From: Xanthobacteraceae bacterium
GTDB taxonomy: Bacteria; Pseudomonadota; Alphaproteobacteria; Rhizobiales; Xanthobacteraceae
Assembly: GCA_019746355.1 (NCBI GenBank)
Contig: JAIESC010000008.1
Coordinates: forward strand, 1 to 44,269
Direction of reading: 5' to 3'
Length of the DNA stretch: 44,269 nt
Below the pieces are notes generated by a model. It was given only the letters and a program-made list of their open reading frames with translations, had not been told where the DNA came from and did not search any database. Numbering within the stretch: position 1 is the first letter of the stretch; each line of letters begins with the position of its first letter. The position numbers were made by a program, and so were the translations under genes. This document shows positions 6,225 through 13,998 of the stretch, piece by piece.

Positions 6225-8522
6225 ATGAAGTTCGGTGTCGGGCAATCGGTGCAACGCAAAGAGGATGATCCGCTGCTGCGCGGCGGCGGGCGCTACGTCG
6301 CCGATCATCAGCCGGCCGGCGCGCTGCACGCGGTTGTGGTGCGTTCGCCGCATGCCCACGCCCGCTTCACGCTGAGCGCCGGCAAGCTGCGCGCCATGCC
6401 GGGTGTGCGTCTGGTCCTGACCGGCGAGGACACGGCCGATCTCGGCCCGCTGCCGATGCAGGCCGGGATCGACGGCGTCGACATCTGGTCGCCGCCCCAT
6501 GCCGTGCTGGCGAAGGACGAGGTGCGCCATGTCGGCGACGCGATCGCCTTCGTCGTCGCCGACACGCTGGAGCAGGCGAGGGACGCCGCCGAAGCAATCG
6601 AGGTTGATTGGCAGCCGTTGCCGCATGTGGTCGGGGCGGCGGCGGCGCTGGAAAAGGATGCACCGCAGGTCTGGGCCAAGGGCCCCGGCAATCTCGCCTT
6701 CGAGACCACGCTCGGCGAGAAGGAGGCGACCGATGCGGCGTTCAGGGCGGCCGCGAAAGCCGTATCGCTGAAGATCGTCAATCAGCGCCTCGTCACCAAC
6801 TATCTCGACACCCGGGGCGCCATCGCCGAATACGACGCGGCGCGCGACCGCGTCACGCTGACGCTCGGCAGCCAGGGGAGCCACGCCGTGCGCGACACGC
6901 TCGCCGCCGACGTGCTGCGCATCGACCCACAGAAGCTTCACGTCGTGACCCCCGATGTCGGCGGCGGGTTCGGCACCAAGCTCTTCACCTATCGCGAATA
7001 CGCGCTGGTCATTCTCGCGGCGCAAAAGCTGAAGCGCCCGGTGCGCTGGATCGCCGAACGCACCGAGCATTTCCTCGGTGACGCGCAGGGCCGCGACAAC
7101 ATCACCACCGCAAGGCTTGCGCTCGACGAGAAGGGGCGCTTTCTGGCGCTCGATATCGATCTCGTCGCCGACATGGGGGCGTATCTGTCGGCCTATGCGC
7201 CCTACATTCCGTTTCTCGGCGCGGGCATGTCGCCCGGCGTCTACGACATTCCGGCCTGTTTCGTGCGCGTTCGCGGCGTTTACACCCACACCGTGCCGGT
7301 CGACGCCTATCGCGGCGCGGGCCGTCCCGAGGCCGCTTACGTGATCGAGCGGCTGGTCGATGCCGCAGCGCACGAGCTCGGCATCGCGCCGGACGCGCTG
7401 CGGCGGCGGAACTTCATCAGGCCGAAGGCGATGCCGTACGCGACCGCGACCGGCAAGGTCTATGACTCCGGCGACTTCGCGGCGCACATGGCGCGCGCGC
7501 AGGCGCTGGCCGACTGGGACGGCTTCAAGAAGCGCGCCACTGCTGCGAAGCGCCAGGGCCTGATCCGCGGCATCGGCCTTTCGACCTACATTGAAGCCTG
7601 CGGCACCATGGGGCCGGACACCGCGACGATCACGCTCGACGGCGACGGCGGCGTGACCGCCCTGATGGGCTCGCAATCGAGCGGGCAGGGACACGCCACG
7701 TCCTACGCGCAGATCATCGCCGACCGGCTCGGCATCGCGCCCGACATGGTGCGGGTGGTGCAGGGCGACACCGACCGCGTCGCGACCGGCACCGGCACCG
7801 GCGGCTCGAGCTCGATCCCGTGCGGCGGCGCTTCGCTCGCGAGTGCATCGGAGAAGCTTGCCGACAATCTGAGGGCGCTTGCGGCAACCGCGCTCGAGGC
7901 GGGCACGGGAGATCTGGAGCTGGCCGGTGGCGCGGTGCGGGTGGTCGGCACCGACCGCGCGGTTTCGCTCGCCGAGCTGGCGAAGCGTCCGGAAGCGACA
8001 CCCGACAAGCTCATGGCGGCCGATGCGTTTGCGCCGCAGGCCCCGACCTATCCCAACGGCACGCATGTTGCCGAAGTCGAGATCGACCCCGCGACCGGCG
8101 CGACCCGCATCGTCAACTACGTGGTGGTGGACGACTTCGGCGAGACCATCAACCCGCAGCTTCTGGCCGGCCAGGTTCACGGCGGCGCGGTGCAGGGCAT
8201 CGGCCAGGCGCTGATGGAGCAGACGGTCTATGACCCGGATTCAGGCCAGCTCGTCACCGCCTCGCTGATGGACTATGCGCTGCCGAAGGCCGGCGACATG
8301 CCGTCCTTCGCCTTCGAGACGCGCAACGTGCCGTGCCTGAACAATCCGCTGGGGGTGAAGGGCGCGGGCGAAGCCGGAGCGATCGGCTCGTGCCCCGCGG
8401 TCATCAACGCCATCGTCGATGCGCTGTGGCGGGCCTACCGCATCGGGCATATCGACATGCCTGCCACTCCTGATCGCATCTGGGCGGCGATCGAGGAGCA
8501 TTATCGCCGCGAGCGGATGTAG
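6225..8522 (+). CDS. xanthine dehydrogenase-family molybdopterin-binding (CoxL-like, form II) subunit
   Basis: 765 residues, a typical length for the large subunit of molybdenum hydroxylases (CO/aldehyde/xanthine/nicotinate dehydrogenases), which bind molybdopterin-cytosine-dinucleotide and hydroxylate a substrate with water-derived oxygen. Visible landmarks are an N-terminal ..VQRKEDDPLLRGGGRYVADH segment, DVGGGFGTK (~243-251), the active-site loop AYRGAGR (~361-367) and the catalytic-Glu motif GVKGAGEAGAIG (~710-720). The AYRGAGR loop marks form II, not the genuine CO dehydrogenase form I (AYxCSFR), so carbon monoxide is probably not the substrate. The expected medium (FAD) and small (2Fe-2S) subunit genes are absent on both sides. 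Two c-type cytochrome genes follow on the same strand and could be electron acceptors. ATG 6225 has GGAG 8 bases upstream. Confidence 0.93.
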   Translation: MKFGVGQSVQRKEDDPLLRGGGRYVADHQPAGALHAVVVRSPHAHARFTLSAGKLRAMPGVRLVLTGEDTADLGPLPMQAGIDGVDIWSPPHAVLAKDEVRHVGDAIAFVVADTLEQARDAAEAIEVDWQPLPHVVGAAAALEKDAPQVWAKGPGNLAFETTLGEKEATDAAFRAAAKAVSLKIVNQRLVTNYLDTRGAIAEYDAARDRVTLTLGSQGSHAVRDTLAADVLRIDPQKLHVVTPDVGGGFGTKLFTYREYALVILAAQKLKRPVRWIAERTEHFLGDAQGRDNITTARLALDEKGRFLALDIDLVADMGAYLSAYAPYIPFLGAGMSPGVYDIPACFVRVRGVYTHTVPVDAYRGAGRPEAAYVIERLVDAAAHELGIAPDALRRRNFIRPKAMPYATATGKVYDSGDFAAHMARAQALADWDGFKKRATAAKRQGLIRGIGLSTYIEACGTMGPDTATITLDGDGGVTALMGSQSSGQGHATSYAQIIADRLGIAPDMVRVVQGDTDRVATGTGTGGSSSIPCGGASLASASEKLADNLRALAATALEAGTGDLELAGGAVRVVGTDRAVSLAELAKRPEATPDKLMAADAFAPQAPTYPNGTHVAEVEIDPATGATRIVNYVVVDDFGETINPQLLAGQVHGGAVQGIGQALMEQTVYDPDSGQLVTASLMDYALPKAGDMPSFAFETRNVPCLNNPLGVKGAGEAGAIGSCPAVINAIVDALWRAYRIGHIDMPATPDRIWAAIEEHYRRERM

Positions 8523-8743
8523 GTCTGCGAGGGGCGAAAAAGCTTTTCGCTGGAGATGGTTAGCATCATCCCCGGACATTCACGAAGTCGTGAGCCCGGC
8601 TGGTCAAGACGTCGCAATCAAGGAATAAGAATCACTCCAAGGTGTTAGCCGGTTGTTTCGCCCCATAGGCTCCGGGGGCGCGACGACCGGTGGGAATGAC
8701 AAGTCCCAAACCGCCTTCAGGACCAACAAAGGGGAAATCAACG

Positions 8744-9178
8744 ATGAAGCGTCTCGTTCTCGCCGCCGCGTTTGCTGCGCTCGGCGTCACCGCCGTGGTC
8801 GCCCAAAGCGATCCGATCGCCGCCCGCAAGGCGCTGATGAAAGAGAATGGCAATCAGTCGCGCATCGCGCGTGAGATGATCGAGGGCAAGCAGCCGTTCA
8901 ACCTGGATGCGGCGAAGAAGGTGCTGGCCACTTTCGGCGAGACCCACGACAAGGCTAGGAGCCTCTGGCCGGACACCTCCAAGGCCGGCGACACCGCTGC
9001 GCTTCCGGCGGTGTGGGAGAACAAGGCGGACTTCGACGCCAAGCTCGCGAAGTTCAGCGCCGACGCCAAGGCGGCGGGCGCCAAGGTGACCGACCTCGAC
9101 AGCTTCAAGGCGCAGATCGGCGAGGTCGGCAAGAATTGCGGCGGCTGCCACCAGACCTATCGCAAGCGGCAGTCCTAG
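8744..9178 (+). CDS. cytochrome c-556 / cytochrome c'-type protein
   Basis: 144 residues with a signal peptide (MKRLVLAAAFAALGVTAVVA, cleavage after ~20). The mature protein is predicted to be a four-helix bundle with heme-binding CGGCH near the C-terminus (C132, C135, H136). An N-terminal Met (residue 32, in KALMKENG) sits where cytochromes c-556 place the second axial ligand. This is the Cytochrom_C_2 family of periplasmic electron carriers or gas-binding proteins. ATG 8744 is preceded by GGGGA at 8731-8735 with 8-base spacing, which decides the start over an upstream in-frame ATG at 8690. It lies 220 bases after the molybdenum-hydroxylase gene and before a diheme cytochrome gene, suggesting a shared periplasmic electron chain. 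Confidence 0.92.
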   Translation: MKRLVLAAAFAALGVTAVVAQSDPIAARKALMKENGNQSRIAREMIEGKQPFNLDAAKKVLATFGETHDKARSLWPDTSKAGDTAALPAVWENKADFDAKLAKFSADAKAAGAKVTDLDSFKAQIGEVGKNCGGCHQTYRKRQS

Positions 9179-9217
9179 ACAGTTGACTGGCGGCAGTCCC
9201 CGCCGACAACTCATGAC

Positions 9218-9247
9218 AGGGCGGCGCGTCCGATGATGCGCCGCCCT
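9218..9247 (+). terminator. hairpin after cytochrome c-556, terminator-like
   Basis: AGGGCGGCGC (9218-9227) pairs perfectly with GCGCCGCCCT (9238-9247) around a 10-base loop, 40 bases after the cytochrome stop. There is no proper T-run (GCGGCTTTCC follows), so termination efficiency is doubtful. Confidence 0.4.
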
Positions 9248-9278
9248 GCGGCTTTCCGGGCGGCCGCGCGTTGCGCAG

Positions 9279-9333
9279 AAGCATTTTCCGGCGAAAGCCT
9301 GTCCCGGACTTGATCCGGGATGTGCAGCGGTTC
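9279..9333 (+). repeat. 55-bp dispersed repeat, copy 1
   Basis: AAGCATTTTCCGGCGAAAGC through GCAGCGGTTC recurs as the reverse complement at 28290-28344 with 54 of 55 bases identical. It contains an internal palindrome, TCCCGGACTTGATCCGGGA. It lies in the gap between the two cytochrome genes. Confidence 0.85.
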
Positions 9334-9364
9334 GCCGAAGAAAATGCGACCAAACAAAGAAGCG

Positions 9365-9401
9365 AGAGCCGTTCCCGTTCCGCAGGAGCGGGAACGGCTC
9401 T
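9365..9401. repeat. long perfect hairpin upstream of the diheme cytochrome
   Basis: AGAGCCGTTCCCG (9365-9377) is exactly complementary to CGGGAACGGCTCT (9389-9401). The stem continues inward by four more pairs (one G-T), leaving a 3-base loop. It ends 12 bases before the GAGGAGG ribosome-binding site of the next gene. With no T-run it may be a processing, stability or regulatory element, or part of the neighbouring dispersed repeat. Confidence 0.7.
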
Positions 9402-9425
9402 AGGATTGCTGTCGAGGAGGGCTCC

Positions 9426-10340
9426 ATGCCGCGAAAGATTGTCGTCCTGGCCGTGGTCGCCGCGGTCATCGGCCTGTTCGTGTTCTGGGGCCTCACCATC
9501 CCGGCGACGGTGCCCGCGAGCGCCCTGCCGCAGCGCCAGCCCAACCTCGAGAACGGCCGGACCATGTTCCATGCCGGCGGCTGCGCGTCCTGCCATGCGA
9601 CGCCGGGGCAGGACGACAAGACCAAGCTCGGCGGCGGCTTCGCGCTGAAGTCGCCGTTCGGCACGTTCTACGCGCCGAACATCTCGCCGGACCGCAACGA
9701 CGGCATCGGCAAATGGAGCGAGCCCGATTTCGTCACCGCCATGGTGAAGGGCACCGCGCCGGACGGCTCGCATCTTTATCCCGCGTTCCCGTACGCGTCG
9801 TATCAGCGCATGCGCACCGACGACATCCGCGATCTGTTTGCCTACCTCAAGACGCTGCCCGTGGTGCAGGGCAAGGCCAAGCCGCACGAATTGCCGTTCC
9901 CGTTCAATATCCGCAGGACGCTCGGCGTCTGGAAATTCCTGTTCCTCGACGGCAAGCCGTTTGCGCCCGACGCGAGCAAGGATGCCGCCTGGAACCGCGG
10001 CGCCTATCTCGTCAACGGACCGGGCCATTGCGCCGAATGCCATTCGCCGCGCAACCTGCTGGGCGGCATCGTCGAAAGCCAGCGCTTCGCCGGCGGACCC
10101 GAGCCGACCGGCGACGGTTTCGTGCCGAACATCACGCAAAAGAGCCTGTCGCTGTCGCAGGAAAATCTCGTGAAGCTTCTGGAGACCGGCGAGACGCCGG
10201 ACGGCGACACCATCGGCGGCGAAATGGCGAAGGTCACGTCGAACACCGGCAAGCTCAGCGCCGCCGACCGCGAGGCGATCGCGACCTACGTGCGCTCGCT
10301 GCCGCCGGTCGAGGGACCGAAACGGCCGGAGTCGAAGTGA
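9426..10340 (+). CDS. membrane-anchored diheme cytochrome c
   Basis: 304 residues. An N-terminal hydrophobic helix (IVVLAVVAAVIGLFVFWGL, residues ~5-23) acts as a signal anchor. Two cytochrome c domains follow, each with a CxxCH: CASCH (C53, C56, H57) and CAECH (C202, C205, H206). Between them is a family-typical stretch FGTFYAPNISPDRNDGIGKW. This architecture matches cytochrome subunits that accept electrons from periplasmic dehydrogenases (alcohol, aldehyde, isoquinoline or nicotinate type). Together with the molybdenum-hydroxylase large subunit and c-556 just upstream, it probably passes electrons from that enzyme to the respiratory chain; this is inference from position. GAGGAGG (9414-9420) five bases before ATG 9426 fixes the start. 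Confidence 0.93.
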   Translation: MPRKIVVLAVVAAVIGLFVFWGLTIPATVPASALPQRQPNLENGRTMFHAGGCASCHATPGQDDKTKLGGGFALKSPFGTFYAPNISPDRNDGIGKWSEPDFVTAMVKGTAPDGSHLYPAFPYASYQRMRTDDIRDLFAYLKTLPVVQGKAKPHELPFPFNIRRTLGVWKFLFLDGKPFAPDASKDAAWNRGAYLVNGPGHCAECHSPRNLLGGIVESQRFAGGPEPTGDGFVPNITQKSLSLSQENLVKLLETGETPDGDTIGGEMAKVTSNTGKLSAADREAIATYVRSLPPVEGPKRPESK

Positions 10341-10352
10341 GCTTTTTCTCCC

Positions 10353-10500
10353 CGTCATTCCGGGGCGCGCCCATAAGCGCGTTTACGCGCGTATGGGCGC
10401 GAGCCCGGAATCCAGAGCAACAACTGGATTCCGGGTTCGCTCGCCATCGCGCGTCGAAGACGCGCGTGAACGCGCTGATGGCGAGCGCCCCGGAATGACG
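10353..10500. repeat. REP-like palindromic repeat, complete copy
   Basis: Bounded by a perfect 16-bp inverted repeat, CGTCATTCCGGGGCGC (10353-10368) and GCGCCCCGGAATGACG (10485-10500). A nested pair CCCGGAATCCAG...CTGGATTCCGGG lies in the middle. A GCGCGT(T/G)AACGCGC-type module near the 3' side recurs at 28186 and 35498. It fills almost the whole gap between the cytochrome gene and the permease gene. Confidence 0.85.
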
Positions 10501-10505
10501 GCCAG

Positions 10506-11432
10506 ATGAACCTCCCCAAGGCGTTTCTGTTCAAGGGCATCGCGGCGCTGCTGTTTGCGTTGCTGTCGGCCTGCGTGCGCTTTTCGGCCGAGGCCGGCGT
10601 GCCGCTCGGACAGATCATCTTCAACCGCGCGATCTTTGCGATCGTGCCGGTGCTGCTGATTTGTGCGTGGCAGAACAAGCTCCACGAGGCGGTCCGCACC
10701 AAGCGCCCGCTCGGTCACATGACGCGCGGGTTGATCAGCATCGCCGGGATGTTTCTCAATTTCGCGGCGCTGGCGCGGCTGCCGCTGGTCGACGCCACCG
10801 CGATCTCGTTTGCTGCACCGTTCATCACCGTCGTGCTCGCGGCGCTGATCCTGCGCGAGCATGTGCGTATCTATCGGTGGACGGCGGTGCTGGTGGGCTT
10901 TGCCGGCATCGTCGTGATGCTGTGGCCCTATCTGAGCCTGTCGCGATATGCGGGCGGAGCGGCGACGGCCGCGGCGACCGTGGGCGTCGTCTGCGGGCTT
11001 CTGAGCGCCTTCACCAACGCGGCATCCATCATCCAGACGCGGCGGCTCGCCGACACCGAGACCACCTCGGCGATCGTGTTCTATTTCTCGATGTATTGCG
11101 CCGCGGCGGGCCTTGCGACCTTGCCGTTCGGCTGGGTCTGGCCGGACCCGCTGACGCTCGCCGTGCTCGTCGCTTCCGGCATCGTCGGCGGGCTCGCGCA
11201 CATCGTCCAGACCGCGAGCTATCAGTACGCGCCGGCTTCGTTGGTCGCGCCGCTCGACTACACGACGATGATCTGGGCCTTTGTGCTGGGCTATGTGCTG
11301 TTCGGCGAATTGCCGACGGTCTACGTCTACTTCGGCGCGCTGGTCGTCGCGGGCTCCGGCCTGTTTGTGCTCTGGCGCGAGCGGCAGCTTGGGCTCCGCC
11401 GCAGGCTGGAAACCGATGCGCCGCGGACGTGA
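10506..11432 (+). CDS. EamA/DMT-superfamily permease
   Basis: 308 residues of alternating hydrophobic helices, consistent with ten membrane spans and two EamA halves. The first half includes KGIAALLFALLSACVRFSAE at the N-terminus and LVDATAISFAAPFITVVLAAL near residue 100. The second half ends with an inner-membrane-type basic tail (RERQLGLRRRLET). The signature placement of 'A..F..P....L....L.E' at the end of helix 4 (AAPFITVVLAALILREHV) is typical of RhaT/YdcZ-like drug/metabolite exporters. The substrate cannot be told. ATG 10506 lies only 5 bases after a REP-like palindrome and has no visible Shine-Dalgarno sequence. The gene may be weakly or leaderlessly translated, or rely on the repeat's transcript. 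Confidence 0.9.
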   Translation: MNLPKAFLFKGIAALLFALLSACVRFSAEAGVPLGQIIFNRAIFAIVPVLLICAWQNKLHEAVRTKRPLGHMTRGLISIAGMFLNFAALARLPLVDATAISFAAPFITVVLAALILREHVRIYRWTAVLVGFAGIVVMLWPYLSLSRYAGGAATAAATVGVVCGLLSAFTNAASIIQTRRLADTETTSAIVFYFSMYCAAAGLATLPFGWVWPDPLTLAVLVASGIVGGLAHIVQTASYQYAPASLVAPLDYTTMIWAFVLGYVLFGELPTVYVYFGALVVAGSGLFVLWRERQLGLRRRLETDAPRT

Positions 11433-11445
11433 GCCTCTCGCGTGA

Positions 11446-11682
11446 TCAAAACGCCTTGAACGTGATGATCGTCCGCGTGTCCTGGATACCCGGAATGACC
11501 TGGATGCGTTCATTGACGAAGTGGCCGATGTCGACGCCGTTGTCGACATAGACCTTGACCAGCAGATCGAACTCGCCCGCGGTCGAGTAGATTTCGGAGG
11601 CGACCTCGGCGTCGGCCAGGCTGTTCGCCACCTGGTAGGACTTGCCGAGCTGGCATTTGATCTGGACGAAGAACGGGACCAT
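11446..11682 (-). CDS. stand-alone Lrp/AsnC ligand-binding (RAM) domain protein
   Basis: 78 residues: MVPFFVQIKCQLGKSYQVAN, then SEIYSTAGEFDLLVKVYVDN and a C-terminal IPGIQDTRTIITFKAF. This is the alpha-beta effector-binding domain of Lrp/AsnC regulators without the DNA-binding domain (family AsnC_trans_reg). Such proteins form beta-barrel oligomers that bind amino acids or similar ligands and are common in alphaproteobacteria; targets are mostly unknown. The start is taken at 11682 because GGAGG lies 4-5 bases upstream; an upstream in-frame GTG (11697) would swallow that ribosome-binding site. It is convergent with the permease gene, 13 bases apart. Confidence 0.88.
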   Translation of the reverse strand: MVPFFVQIKCQLGKSYQVANSLADAEVASEIYSTAGEFDLLVKVYVDNGVDIGHFVNERIQVIPGIQDTRTIITFKAF

Positions 11683-11844
11683 GGGACCTCCGGTCACCGC
11701 CCTGGCGACCCGGAACCCAATCCAGCAAAAACGCTAGCGTCTTGCAAGGCTTCCGTCGCTTTGCGCGGATTTCGGCGTCGGCGGAATGGCTATTCGATCC
11801 GGGACGGCTCCTCTATGATCGCAGAAAATGCCGGAGGAATGCGC

Positions 11845-12828
11845 ATGCGAGTAAAGTTGTTGCGGCTCGTGGCTTTGGCCGCAATCGGGCTTGGACCTGT
11901 GCTGCTGCCCGCGGGGCCGTTGAGCGCGCAAACCTACCCGGAGCGGCCGATCCGTTTCTTCGTCCCGTTCCCGGCCGGCGGCTCGACCGACGCGGTGGCG
12001 CGGGCGCTCGCGCCGGCGCTGGAGAAGATCCTCGGCCAGCCTGTGGTGGTCGAGAATCGGGCAGGGGCCGGCGGCATGCTGGGCGTGGACGCGGTCGCCA
12101 AGGCCGCGCCCGACGGCTACACCATCGGCATTGCCGGGGCGGGCGCGCTCGGCGTCAACATCGGCGAGCGGGTCAAGCGCCCGTACGACCCGGTCAAGGA
12201 TCTGGCGCTGATCAGCCGCGCCGCCGCCTCTCCGTTCATTCTTGTCGCGCCGCAGTCGCTTGCGGCGAACTCGCTCCGCGACGTGATCAATCTTGCAAAG
12301 GCCTCGCCCGGCAAGCTGTCGCTCGGCCATGGCGGCAACGGCACCGCGATGCAGCTCGTCGCCTTGACCTTCGTCAGCATGGCCGACGTGAAGATGAATC
12401 TCGTGCCCTATCGCGGCACCGCCCCCGCGGTCACCGACACGATCGCCGGCCACGTGCAGCTCGGCGTCGCCGATCCGCCGCCCTCCATGGGCGCGATCAG
12501 GGAAGGCAAGCTCAAGGCACTCGCCGTCACCTCCACCAAGCGCTTTTCCGTCTTCCCCGACGTCCCGACCGCGGACGAAATGGGCCTGAAGGACTTCGAT
12601 ATTTCCGGCTGGTTCGGCGTCGCCGCCCCGAAGGCGACGCCGCCGGACATCCTGAAGAAGCTCAACGCCGCGGTGGTCGCGGCGCTCAACGATCCCGAAG
12701 TCGCCAGACGCATCAGCCTCGTCGGCATGGAGCCGACGCCCTCGACGCCCGAGGAGTTCTACGCCTTTCTCGAGCGTGAGATTGCCAATGCAGCGAAGGT
12801 GCCCATGCCCGAGGACAAGGCCAACTAG
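11845..12828 (+). CDS. Bug/TctC-family tripartite tricarboxylate transporter solute-binding protein
   Basis: 327 residues. A signal peptide (VKLLRLVALAAIGLGPVLLP, cleavage after ...PLSA) is followed by the Bug fold. Visible motifs are YPERPIRFFVPFPAGGSTD, PVVVENRAGAGGMLG, KAAPDGYTIG, a mid-protein LSLGHGGNGTAMQL and LVPYRGTAPAVTDTIAGHV, and FSVFPDVPTADEMGL. Bug proteins are periplasmic receptors for carboxylates and related metabolites; the ligand is not predictable. No TctA/TctB membrane subunits are nearby. GGAGGA (11833-11838) abuts the ATG at 11839 but has ideal spacing (6) to ATG 11845, so I choose the latter. The stop is 19 bases before a close paralogue, so the two are probably co-transcribed. 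Confidence 0.92.
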   Translation: MRVKLLRLVALAAIGLGPVLLPAGPLSAQTYPERPIRFFVPFPAGGSTDAVARALAPALEKILGQPVVVENRAGAGGMLGVDAVAKAAPDGYTIGIAGAGALGVNIGERVKRPYDPVKDLALISRAAASPFILVAPQSLAANSLRDVINLAKASPGKLSLGHGGNGTAMQLVALTFVSMADVKMNLVPYRGTAPAVTDTIAGHVQLGVADPPPSMGAIREGKLKALAVTSTKRFSVFPDVPTADEMGLKDFDISGWFGVAAPKATPPDILKKLNAAVVAALNDPEVARRISLVGMEPTPSTPEEFYAFLEREIANAAKVPMPEDKAN

Positions 12829-12847
12829 CAGCAAGGAGGATTTGAGC

Positions 12848-13834
12848 ATGCGGTCCCGACTGCTGCACCTGACGCTTTCCATTCTGCTTGTCGCCAGCGC
12901 GGCCGCTGCCACCGCGACACAGGCGCGGGCGCAGGTGTTTCCCAGCAAGCCGCTCCGTTTCATCGTGCCGTTCCCGGCGGGCGGCGCGACCGACGCCGCG
13001 GCGCGCGCCATGCAGCCGCAGCTCGAGAAGCTTCTCGGCCAGACCGTGGTGGTCGAGAACCGCGCCGGCGCGGGCGCCGTCATCGGCCTCGACGCGATCG
13101 CCAAGGCAGCGCCCGACGGCTACACCTTCGGCATCGGTCCCGCCGGCGCGATGAGCGTCAATCCGGCGCTGCAGGTGAAAATGCCGTTCGACGTCCGCAA
13201 GGACCTCACGGCGATCAGCGGCTTGGCGCAAACGCCGTTCATTCTCGCCGCCGCGGCGAACTTCCCGGCCAACACGCTGCAGGAGGTGATCGCCAAGGCG
13301 AAGGCCGCGCCCGGCACTCTCAGCATCGGGCATGGCGGCAACGGCACGTCGATGTTCTTCACGGCACTGCTGTTCACCACCATGGCCGACGTGAAGATCG
13401 GCCTTGTGCCGTATCGCGGCACCGCGCCGGTTGCGACCGACCTGATCGGCGGACACATCGGGCTCGGCATCGTCGATCCGCCGCCGTCGCAGGCCGCGCT
13501 GCGCGACGGCCGGATCAAGGGCATCGCCATCTCCTCGAAGCGCCGCTTTGATTTCTTCCCCGATATTCCGACCTTCGACGAGCAGGGGCTGAAAGGCTAC
13601 GAGGTCGGCGGCTGGTTCGGTCTCGTGGGACCGGCCGGGATTCCGCCGGATGTTCTGACGAAGGTCAACGCAGCGATGGTTGCGGCATTGAAGGACCCGG
13701 AGGTGGTGCAGCGCATCCGCGACATCGGCATGGAGACGGTGCCGAGCACGCCCGCGGAATTTGCCGCCTTCATCGACAAGGAGATCGACAAGATTTCCAA
13801 GGTGCTGGCCCAGGCGGGCGACATACCGAAATAG
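12848..13834 (+). CDS. Bug/TctC-family solute-binding protein, tandem paralogue
   Basis: 328 residues with a signal peptide ending ...ATQARA-QVFPSKPL. Motifs run in the same order as in the preceding gene: FIVPFPAGGATD, VVVENRAGAGAVIG, LSIGHGGNGTSMFF, LVPYRGTAPVATDLIGGHI, GIVDPPPSQAAL and FDFFPDIPTFDEQGL. The two proteins share long near-identical segments, so this is a local duplication followed by divergence, mainly in the ligand-facing loops and C-terminus. AAGGAGGA eight bases before ATG 12848 is a strong ribosome-binding site. The pair ends just before the thiamine riboswitch. A link to thiamine precursors is conceivable but unsupported, because the riboswitch lies downstream. Confidence 0.92.
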   Translation: MRSRLLHLTLSILLVASAAAATATQARAQVFPSKPLRFIVPFPAGGATDAAARAMQPQLEKLLGQTVVVENRAGAGAVIGLDAIAKAAPDGYTFGIGPAGAMSVNPALQVKMPFDVRKDLTAISGLAQTPFILAAAANFPANTLQEVIAKAKAAPGTLSIGHGGNGTSMFFTALLFTTMADVKIGLVPYRGTAPVATDLIGGHIGLGIVDPPPSQAALRDGRIKGIAISSKRRFDFFPDIPTFDEQGLKGYEVGGWFGLVGPAGIPPDVLTKVNAAMVAALKDPEVVQRIRDIGMETVPSTPAEFAAFIDKEIDKISKVLAQAGDIPK

Positions 13835-13911
13835 CAAAGGCGCGCCGACCGTTCGGGCCTTGAACAGGGTCTTGCTGCGCGCTACCAATTCTCCGAGAAT
13901 TGATGCTGCAA

Positions 13912-13997
13912 TCTCATGGGGTGCCCGGTCAGTTGCCGGGCTGAGAGGCGAAAGCCAACCCATCGAACCTGATCCGGGTCATGCCGGCGGAGGGAGA
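13912..13997 (+). promoter_or_regulatory. TPP riboswitch (THI element)
   Basis: The classical conserved blocks are present in order: GGGGTGCCC at 13918-13926, GGGCTGAGA (13938-13946), AACCC (13958-13962), GAACCTGATC-C-GGGT (13965-13980) and ATGCCGGCGGAGGGAGA (13981-13997). The TCTC at 13912-13915 can close P1 with GAGA at 13994-13997. The 3' part of the aptamer contains the GGAGGGA that serves as ribosome-binding site of thiM. Thiamine pyrophosphate binding should therefore block translation initiation directly, with no separate expression platform. Confidence 0.95.
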
Positions 13998-13998
13998 G

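Noticed and set aside
6060..8180. Long minus-strand frame extending the small secreted protein across the molybdenum-hydroxylase gene
   Set aside because: It is a shadow of the plus-strand gene. The genuine minus-strand gene begins at 6059 with a signal peptide.
6225..8522. Genuine aerobic carbon monoxide dehydrogenase (coxL)
   Set aside because: The active-site loop is AYRGAGR (form II) and coxM/coxS are absent, so a CO dehydrogenase name is not justified.
13981..13998. ATG 13981 as thiM start
   Set aside because: It lies inside the conserved TPP aptamer and upstream of the ribosome-binding site; ATG 13999 is correctly spaced.
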